In this document: positions 58,700 to 64,000 of the stretch, one piece after another | Layout: each line of letters begins with the position of its first letter | Position numbering within the stretch: the first letter of the stretch is position 1 | Source of the DNA: Erythrobacter sp. YT30 | GTDB taxonomy: Bacteria; Pseudomonadota; Alphaproteobacteria; Sphingomonadales; Sphingomonadaceae | Length of the DNA stretch: 64,000 bases | Reading direction: 5' to 3' | Assembly: GCF_001542875.1 (NCBI RefSeq) | Contig: NZ_LMAF01000002.1 | Coordinates: 1,201,501-1,265,500 of the forward strand | Notes under the pieces: model-generated | Databases searched by the model: none | Told to the model about the DNA's origin: nothing | Seen by the model: only the letters and a program-made list of their open reading frames with translations | Position numbers and translations under genes: made by a program

Positions 58700-60040
58700 A
58701 TGCCTCTGGCTCTTCTCAATATCGGTGCATCGGGCGCAAAGGCGTCCCGCGCGGCTTTGGAGCTGACCGCGCAGAACATCGCCAATGCGTCCAACCCCAA
58801 TTATGCGCGCCGCACTCTGGGTCAGAGCGAGTTGGTGATGACCGCGACGATTGGCCTCAACTCAGCCGACTCCTTGGGAGGTGTTCGCATCGGAGGCATC
58901 AGTCGGAGCGGAAGCGAACTTGTCCAGCTGCAGGCGCGCAATGCGAGCTCTGATCTGGAACGAACCGAGGCATTGTTCACTGGACTTCAAACGAGTGAAG
59001 CCGCGCTTGAGAAATCACGGTTGTTTGGAAGTCTGGTCGATTTTGAGGCTGCATTGGTGCGGCTCGAAAGCGATCCCACCGATGCAAACCTGCGCACCAC
59101 CACAATCGAAAGCGCGCGCCAACTGGCCAACACGTTTCAGCTCGCCAATCAGTCTTTGTCCGATGCACGGCAGTTGATGCAGTCTGATCTCACTGCCGAG
59201 GTGGGTGGGCTGCAAAGTGATTTGGATGAACTGGCGCGGATCAACGCAGACATCGTTGCTGCACGCGATGGGTCTGCCGGACTGGCATCGCTTCTGGATG
59301 CGCGCGACAAGGCTTTGCGCGGCATTTCGGAAGAGCTTGGTGTCTCCGTTAGTTTTTCCGGAAAAGGCGTTGCCGAAGTGCGCCTTGCCGGAACTCCTAC
59401 TGAATTGCTTGTTTCTGGCCCGGTCGCGAGCACATTCACTGCGACGATCGCGCCCGATGGAACGGCCAGTTTCGCCATTGATGGCACTGCGGTCGATCCC
59501 GCCAGCGGCGCGATGGCGGGCCGGGCTGAAGCGCTGCAAGAGCAGGCTAGCCTTCAAACAGAACTCGATGCGATCGCAGGCGAAGTCATCAGCCGATCCA
59601 ATGCCGCACAAGCCAGTGGTGTTGATGTAGACGGCGCTGCCGGTCAGCCGCTTTTCTCAGGCAGTCAGGCGAGCGATATTGCGCTGGCGCTCACATCCGG
59701 ATCGCAATTGGTAACCGCGCCTGCAGGATCGCCAGCGGGTAGCCGCGATACGACCGTGCTCGGCAATCTTATCACTGCAATCGGCGATGATGCCGGACCG
59801 ATCCAAGGAACAGACACGCTGCTTTTGGGACTCTCGAGCCGAACAGCAGGCGCTGAAACCAGGCGCGATGGTCTGCGGATCGTATCGCAAGCGGCCGAAG
59901 CGCAATTGCTTGAGGAAACCGGGGTCAATCTAGACACCGAAGCAACCGATCTCGTGCGTCTTCAGCAGAGTTTTGAAGCGAATGGCCGCGTTATTCAGGT
60001 CGCGGTCGAAGTCTTCGATACGATCCTGGGCCTCAGATAG
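58700..60040 (+). CDS. flgK: hook-associated protein 1
   Basis: 446 residues. LLNIGASGAKASRAALELTAQNIANASNPNYARRTLGQSEL is the FlgK N-terminus. The C-terminal helix is ETGVNLDTEATDLVRLQQSFEANGRVIQVAVEVFDTILGLR. The middle is Ala/Thr/Ser-rich. It sits at the hook-filament junction and is exported with FlgN as chaperone. Ends just before flgL. Confidence 0.93.
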   Translation: MPLALLNIGASGAKASRAALELTAQNIANASNPNYARRTLGQSELVMTATIGLNSADSLGGVRIGGISRSGSELVQLQARNASSDLERTEALFTGLQTSEAALEKSRLFGSLVDFEAALVRLESDPTDANLRTTTIESARQLANTFQLANQSLSDARQLMQSDLTAEVGGLQSDLDELARINADIVAARDGSAGLASLLDARDKALRGISEELGVSVSFSGKGVAEVRLAGTPTELLVSGPVASTFTATIAPDGTASFAIDGTAVDPASGAMAGRAEALQEQASLQTELDAIAGEVISRSNAAQASGVDVDGAAGQPLFSGSQASDIALALTSGSQLVTAPAGSPAGSRDTTVLGNLITAIGDDAGPIQGTDTLLLGLSSRTAGAETRRDGLRIVSQAAEAQLLEETGVNLDTEATDLVRLQQSFEANGRVIQVAVEVFDTILGLR

Positions 60041-60069
60041 CGTCGAAATAGCCGAGAGGAATTGCCCCC

Positions 60070-60987
60070 ATGTCCACAGTCAGCACATCAACAGGCGCTT
60101 ACTACACGCGCTCGGTCGCGCAGATGAACACGTTGCGCGATTCTCTTGAAGATCTGCAAACGCAGATCGCCACGGGCCAGCGAATTTACCGCGGATCGCA
60201 GGATCCAGCAGCAGCAGCACGCCTGCGCACTTTATCGCGCGTCGAGGTGCTTGGCGATATTCAGCAGGACAATGCCGATAAGCTTGAGCAGGATCTCAAC
60301 TTTGCAGCCGATCAAGTGGGAGGTGTTGCTGATATCCTGATCCGCGCGAAGGAACTCACCGTTAGAGGATCGACCGACACGCTAGATGACACCGCGCGCG
60401 CTGCGATTGCGGAGGAGTTGGAGCAATTGGGTGAAGAGCTATTCACCCGCGCCAACGGCCTGACGCTGACGGGTGAGCCTTTGTTTGCCGGAACTGCGGC
60501 AGGCCCTGCCTTTATCCGCGATGCGAGCGGCACTGTGATTTACAACGGCAATGATGATGTGGGCGCGGTACCTGTCGCGCCGGGAACCGAGATTGAACGG
60601 GGTGTGACGGGCCGGCAGGTGTTCGAATTCGATGTTGGCGGGACGACTACGGATACTTTCGCCGTGTTCGGCAATTTGGTGGATGCTTTCCGCGCAGGCG
60701 GACCGGGTGTTGCGGCCGCAGCCCTTGCTCAAGTCGACGGACTAGATGCCGCGCTCGACACGATCACTCGCAATCAGGCTGTCCTCGGCACGCGCGCTGC
60801 ATGGGTTGAGGTGGTGCAGGATAATCAGGCCGAACGCGATATCGCGACGGCCGAGCAGCGTAGCCAAGTGGGTGACACGAATATCGCCGATGCGGTTGCG
60901 CGCCTTCAACAGACACTGACTGCACTCGAAGCCAGCCAGGCATCCTTCGCTCGGGTCAGCACGCTGACCCTTTTCAACGCGATCTAA
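60070..60987 (+). CDS. flgL: hook-associated protein 3 (flagellin-like)
   Basis: 305 residues. VSTSTGAYYTRSVAQMNTLRDSLEDLQTQIATGQRIYRGSQDPAAAARLRTLSRVE has the flagellin-type N-terminal D0/D1 helices. The C-terminal counterpart is NIADAVARLQQTLTALEASQASFARVSTLTLFNAI. It follows flgK and has FlgL size, so it is a junction protein rather than a filament flagellin. Confidence 0.93.
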   Translation: MSTVSTSTGAYYTRSVAQMNTLRDSLEDLQTQIATGQRIYRGSQDPAAAARLRTLSRVEVLGDIQQDNADKLEQDLNFAADQVGGVADILIRAKELTVRGSTDTLDDTARAAIAEELEQLGEELFTRANGLTLTGEPLFAGTAAGPAFIRDASGTVIYNGNDDVGAVPVAPGTEIERGVTGRQVFEFDVGGTTTDTFAVFGNLVDAFRAGGPGVAAAALAQVDGLDAALDTITRNQAVLGTRAAWVEVVQDNQAERDIATAEQRSQVGDTNIADAVARLQQTLTALEASQASFARVSTLTLFNAI

Positions 60988-61027
60988 CCCAGCGCCGCTG
61001 CTGCTAAGAACTAAGGAGGCCTTTTGA

Positions 61028-61891
61028 GTGTTTGCCGCGATCGGCATCGTTGTTCTCATCGTCATGGTTTTTGGCGGATTTACGCTGGCGGGCGGCTCTA
61101 TGGGGCCGATTCTCGCTGCGCTTCCGCTCGAATTCATGATGATCGGCGGTGCCGCACTGGGCGCAGTTTTCATCGGCAATTCGATGCACGAGATAAAGCT
61201 GCTTGGCGGCGGGTTTGCCAAGGTTTTCAAGGGGCAGAAGTACTCGGATCAAGATCATCTCAATGTGATCGCGCTGACCAGCAATTTGATGAAATTGCTG
61301 CGATCAGAAGGCGCGGTGGCCCTGGAAAGTCACGTAACCGAACCTGAAAACTCAACCATTTTCAGCGAATATCCCACGCTTCAAAACGATCCCGTCATAC
61401 GTGATATGATATGTGATCCGCTAACCTTGATGGTGGTATCGAGCGGGACGCTGGAGACGCATGCGGTCGAAGAGATCATTGACCAGGCGATCAAGAGCCA
61501 ACTCCACGAAATGCACGAACCGGAGCATGCGATTCAGTCGATGGCTGACGCTTTCCCTGCACTCGGCATCGTCGCGGCCGTGCTGGGTGTTATCAAAACG
61601 ATGGCGTCGATTGATCAGCCGCCTGAAATCCTCGGCAAGATGATTGGCGGGGCATTGGTCGGGACATTTCTCGGCGTACTTCTGGCCTACGGTTTTGCCG
61701 GTCCGATGGCGAGCCGTTTGAAGCAGATCAACGCGCATGACGCGCAGATCTATCATTCGATCAAGCAGGTCATTGTCGCCAGCCTTCATGGCTATCCTCA
61801 GCCGATGGTGCTCGAAGCAGCACGGTCCGGACTTCCCCCGGCTCATCGTCCAAAGCTTACCGAGCTCATGGATATGCTGCGTGGCAAGTAA
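61028..61891 (+). CDS. motA: flagellar stator protein MotA
   Basis: 287 residues, GTG start with AAGGAGG eight bases upstream. Four membrane segments. GGAALGAVFIGNSMHEIKLLGGGFAKVFKGQKYS follows the second helix. The MotA signature lies at DAFPALGIVAAVLGVIKTMASIDQPPEILGKMIGGALVGTFLGVLLAYGFAGPMASRL (about 178-235), including the Pro next to the ion path. It forms the stator channel with MotB. Confidence 0.96.
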   Translation: MFAAIGIVVLIVMVFGGFTLAGGSMGPILAALPLEFMMIGGAALGAVFIGNSMHEIKLLGGGFAKVFKGQKYSDQDHLNVIALTSNLMKLLRSEGAVALESHVTEPENSTIFSEYPTLQNDPVIRDMICDPLTLMVVSSGTLETHAVEEIIDQAIKSQLHEMHEPEHAIQSMADAFPALGIVAAVLGVIKTMASIDQPPEILGKMIGGALVGTFLGVLLAYGFAGPMASRLKQINAHDAQIYHSIKQVIVASLHGYPQPMVLEAARSGLPPAHRPKLTELMDMLRGK

Positions 61892-61893
61892 CG

Positions 61894-62856
61894 ATGTCTG
61901 AAGCCGAAGCTGCATCAGGGCCGGTCGCGCCGATCATCGTAAAGAAGATCGCGATTGAAGAGGCCGGGCATCACGGCGGCGCGTGGAAAGTCGCCTATGC
62001 CGATTTTGTCACCGCAATGATGGCCTTTTTCCTGTTGCTATGGCTGCTCGGCGCGACAGAGGAGAACCAGCGCAAAGGCATCGCCGACTATTTCACCCCC
62101 ACGCTCGTCAAAACCCGGCAACAAAGCGCGGGCTCTGACGGCATGCTGGGTGGGTCCTCCATCACCGACGTAGACAATTATCCCAACAAGGGCGGGCAGA
62201 CCGGTACGCGGACGATCACCATTCCAAAAGGTGCAAAAGGTGGCCCCGTGGAGGGTGGTGCTGGCGATGAAAACGCCGAACAGCGAGTAAAGGATCTGGA
62301 AAAGGCGATCACCGAGAAGTTGAAACAGCGCCGAGATATCTCGCATCTTGTAAAGCAGGTGCGCGTGAAGCGCGCGCCCGACGGCATTCGCATTGATCTG
62401 GTTGATGACGCCGATTTCTCGATGTTCGCGCTCGGCACCACCGTCCTTACGCAAGAAGCGCGCGGGCTGATGGAAGTGATGGGGGATGTCCTGTCAGAAC
62501 CGGGCGTGCCCTTGATCTTGCGCGGCCACACGGATTCCCTTCCTTGGCGCGATGGAATTGTCGCGAACAATTGGTCGCTTTCCGCCGGTCGAGCCGAAGC
62601 GACCCGGCAATCGCTGATGCGCAATGGGCTGGAGGCGGAACGCTTTGCCAGGATTGAAGGCGTTGCGGACCGAGAGCCTTTGGTGGAAGATAATCCCGCC
62701 GACCCGCGCAATCGCCGCATCTCGCTTCTGTTGCTTGAGAACCAGACTCCGGGACGTATTCAGCGCCGTCGCAGACCAGAGGCCCAGGCGTCATCTACTC
62801 GGCCCTCGGAAACGTCCCTAAGGACAAGCTCGGAGGCGGGCACCTCAGGCTCATAA
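61894..62856 (+). CDS. motB: flagellar stator protein MotB
   Basis: 320 residues, starting two bases after motA. HHGGAWKVAYADFVTAMMAFFLLLWLL (about 26-52) contains the proton-carrying Asp37. The following amphipathic stretch is the plug. The periplasmic domain is OmpA-like and binds peptidoglycan: PLILRGHTDSLPWRDG, NWSLSAGRAEATRQSLM and NRRISLLLLE. The presence of Asp with a proton-type context suggests H+ rather than Na+ drive, which is inference. Confidence 0.96.
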   Translation: MSEAEAASGPVAPIIVKKIAIEEAGHHGGAWKVAYADFVTAMMAFFLLLWLLGATEENQRKGIADYFTPTLVKTRQQSAGSDGMLGGSSITDVDNYPNKGGQTGTRTITIPKGAKGGPVEGGAGDENAEQRVKDLEKAITEKLKQRRDISHLVKQVRVKRAPDGIRIDLVDDADFSMFALGTTVLTQEARGLMEVMGDVLSEPGVPLILRGHTDSLPWRDGIVANNWSLSAGRAEATRQSLMRNGLEAERFARIEGVADREPLVEDNPADPRNRRISLLLLENQTPGRIQRRRRPEAQASSTRPSETSLRTSSEAGTSGS

Positions 62857-62913
62857 ACTGCGTTCGTTTATCACTCTCAGCCTGCCCGCAAACCGCGGCT
62901 TAAGGAGTGATCA

Positions 62914-64000
62914 ATGACCGAAACAATCCTGCCGCATGAAATGCCGCGCGCGCTCGATAGAGCGCCAGCGGATGTGAAAGTGCTTTCGCTGGACTGTTTC
63001 GATACGCTGCTTTGGCGCGATTGCCATTCCCCGCGCGATCTGTTTGCCGGGCTTGAAAGCGTCTTGCCGATGCAGCGATCTGCCGCAGAAGCCTTTGCGC
63101 GCAAGGCTGAATTCGCCCGCCACCAGCGCAATGAAGTGGGTCTGGAGGCCATTTATGGCCACGCAATGCCCAATGGCGATGCCCATGCGATTGCGAACGC
63201 CATTGCCGAGGAAAGAGCGTTGGAAGCGCGCACCTGTTTTGCGTTTGAACCGACTGTCGCCTTAATGCGCGAGGCAAAGTCGCGCGGGCTTAAAGTCATC
63301 ATCGTATCGGATACTTATCTGGATGCGCGCGAACTAATCGAGCTAATTCGATCGTCAGCCGGGGAAGACGTGGCTGGCCTGATCGACCGCGTTTTCGCGT
63401 CCAGTGAAATGGGAATCTCCAAATCCGAAGGGCTACTCGCCAAGGCATTGAAGGCAATGAAATGCAAGCACACCGAGGCCTTGCATATCGGCGATAATGC
63501 GACTGCAGACTACGACGCTTCTCGCAGCCTTGGCGTCTTGGCATTGCTGCTGCTCCAATTCACCGAAGATGCGCGGCAACGCCTGCGTTTTGAGCGTGCC
63601 TGTCAGTCAATCGGAAGCGATTGCAAGACAGGGATTGCTGGGCTGCAAATGCAACGCGCTCTGATAGCGCGCGACGAATGGACGATTGATGATCCGGCTG
63701 AACGGCTGGGCTATACTGTGCTCGGCCCGGTGTTCCATGCTTATGAAAACTGGTTGCGGGCCGAGGCAGAGGCTCTGGAGAAAAGGCGCGGCGGCAGGGT
63801 TCATTGGCTCTTCATGCTGCGGGATGGACACTTGCCGCATCTGGTGCATTCGGCGTGCGGGGAGGCTGCGAGCACGGCACGGGTTGAAATTAGCCGTTAT
63901 GCAGCAACGGCAGCGGCGCTATCCGATCGCGCAGTGTATGAGCGCCACGTCGCGCTCGAGTTCGGGCTCAATCCCAGCACTCTTGCGCGGCAGATGCTCT
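62914..64000 (+). CDS. HAD-superfamily protein, 3'-truncated by window edge
   Basis: The frame runs from ATG 62914 (AAGGAG six bases upstream) to the window end without a stop, 362 codons so far. HAD motif I is LDCFDTLLWR (Asp about 28 and 31), motif II is IIVSDTYLD, Lys lies in ISKSEGLL, and motif IV is HIGDNATADYDAS. A second region begins about residue 265: YTVLGPVFHAYENWLRAEAE, then HWLFMLRDGHLPHLVH. The FMLRDG type of motif recurs in large HAD proteins of polysaccharide loci. Lying straight after motB, it may take part in flagellin or surface-glycan modification (inference). Confidence 0.75.
   Translation, partial: MTETILPHEMPRALDRAPADVKVLSLDCFDTLLWRDCHSPRDLFAGLESVLPMQRSAAEAFARKAEFARHQRNEVGLEAIYGHAMPNGDAHAIANAIAEERALEARTCFAFEPTVALMREAKSRGLKVIIVSDTYLDARELIELIRSSAGEDVAGLIDRVFASSEMGISKSEGLLAKALKAMKCKHTEALHIGDNATADYDASRSLGVLALLLLQFTEDARQRLRFERACQSIGSDCKTGIAGLQMQRALIARDEWTIDDPAERLGYTVLGPVFHAYENWLRAEAEALEKRRGGRVHWLFMLRDGHLPHLVHSACGEAASTARVEISRYAATAAALSDRAVYERHVALEFGLNPSTLARQML

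Noticed and set aside
1..64000. CRISPR arrays, insertion sequences, prophage or integrative elements
   Set aside because: No regularly spaced repeats, transposase, integrase or phage structural genes were seen; the only mobile-looking unit is the restriction-modification pair, which lacks flanking repeats that I can find.

Overview
The window looks like a chromosomal segment from a mid-to-high-GC alphaproteobacterium, most likely a sphingomonad of the Erythrobacteraceae type. The grounds are a sphingomonad-style NrdA/NrdB pair, GANTC-dense promoters typical of CcrM-methylating alphaproteobacteria, YdcH and bufferin-like small proteins, a ZnuD-like TonB receptor, and a flagellar cluster with sigma-54 promoters. 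I found one tRNA (Gly, GCC) and no rRNA, CRISPR array, insertion sequence or prophage.

Layout. 1-1.1 kb: the tail of an alpha/beta hydrolase and a sulfotransferase-like gene. 1.1-9.8 kb: class I ribonucleotide reductase, with nrdA and nrdB split by about 5 kb. That gap holds a GIY-YIG nuclease, a PilZ protein, small membrane/lipoprotein genes and a minus-strand four-gene phospholipid operon (CDP-alcohol transferase, acyltransferase, CdsA-like, small membrane protein). 9.8-11.1 kb: a lower-GC type II restriction-modification pair (MT-A70 methyltransferase and BglII/BstYI-type endonuclease) behind an unusual hairpin. 11.2-17.1 kb: small secreted or membrane proteins of mostly unknown function, a thermonuclease homologue, an Arg/Asp repeat protein and a lone bufferin-like protein. 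17.3-21 kb: argB, yggT, folD, a lipoprotein gene and marC. 21-25 kb: a TetR/MAPEG pair, a serine hydrolase, a Lon-N domain protein, a CnoX-like thioredoxin and tRNA-Gly. 25.3-27.5 kb: the zinc-receptor candidate with a Zur-like box. 28-45 kb: mainly metabolism (saccharopine-dehydrogenase-like, dcd, Usp, putA, mtnP, GST, aldehyde dehydrogenase, M48 protease, hydrolase, phosphotransferase/acyl-CoA dehydrogenase), plus a BLUF photoreceptor fused to a cobalamin/heme-type domain.

45.2-62.9 kb is the flagellar region. Minus strand: flgA-flgM-flgN-slt-flhA-fliA. Plus strand: flgBCDEFGHIJKL-motA-motB. Between them lie a diguanylate cyclase and a second MotA/ExbB-like + ExbD-like pair. Sigma-54 elements sit before flgA, slt and flgB. 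FliA and its antagonist FlgM are both present, so the classical early (sigma-54) and late (sigma-28) hierarchy is encoded. FlgJ has only the rod-binding domain, and the separate transglycosylase probably supplies the wall-cutting activity. The window ends inside a HAD-type protein of the sort found in surface-glycan or flagellin-modification loci.

The most notable observations are: the AppA-like BLUF protein, whose key residues fall at the AppA numbering once its GTG start is chosen; the restriction-modification hairpin that buries the methyltransferase ribosome binding site and carries an AGATCT site in its loop; GANTC clusters in front of both nrdA and nrdB; the extra proton-channel-like pair inside the flagellar cluster; and a very short hook protein.
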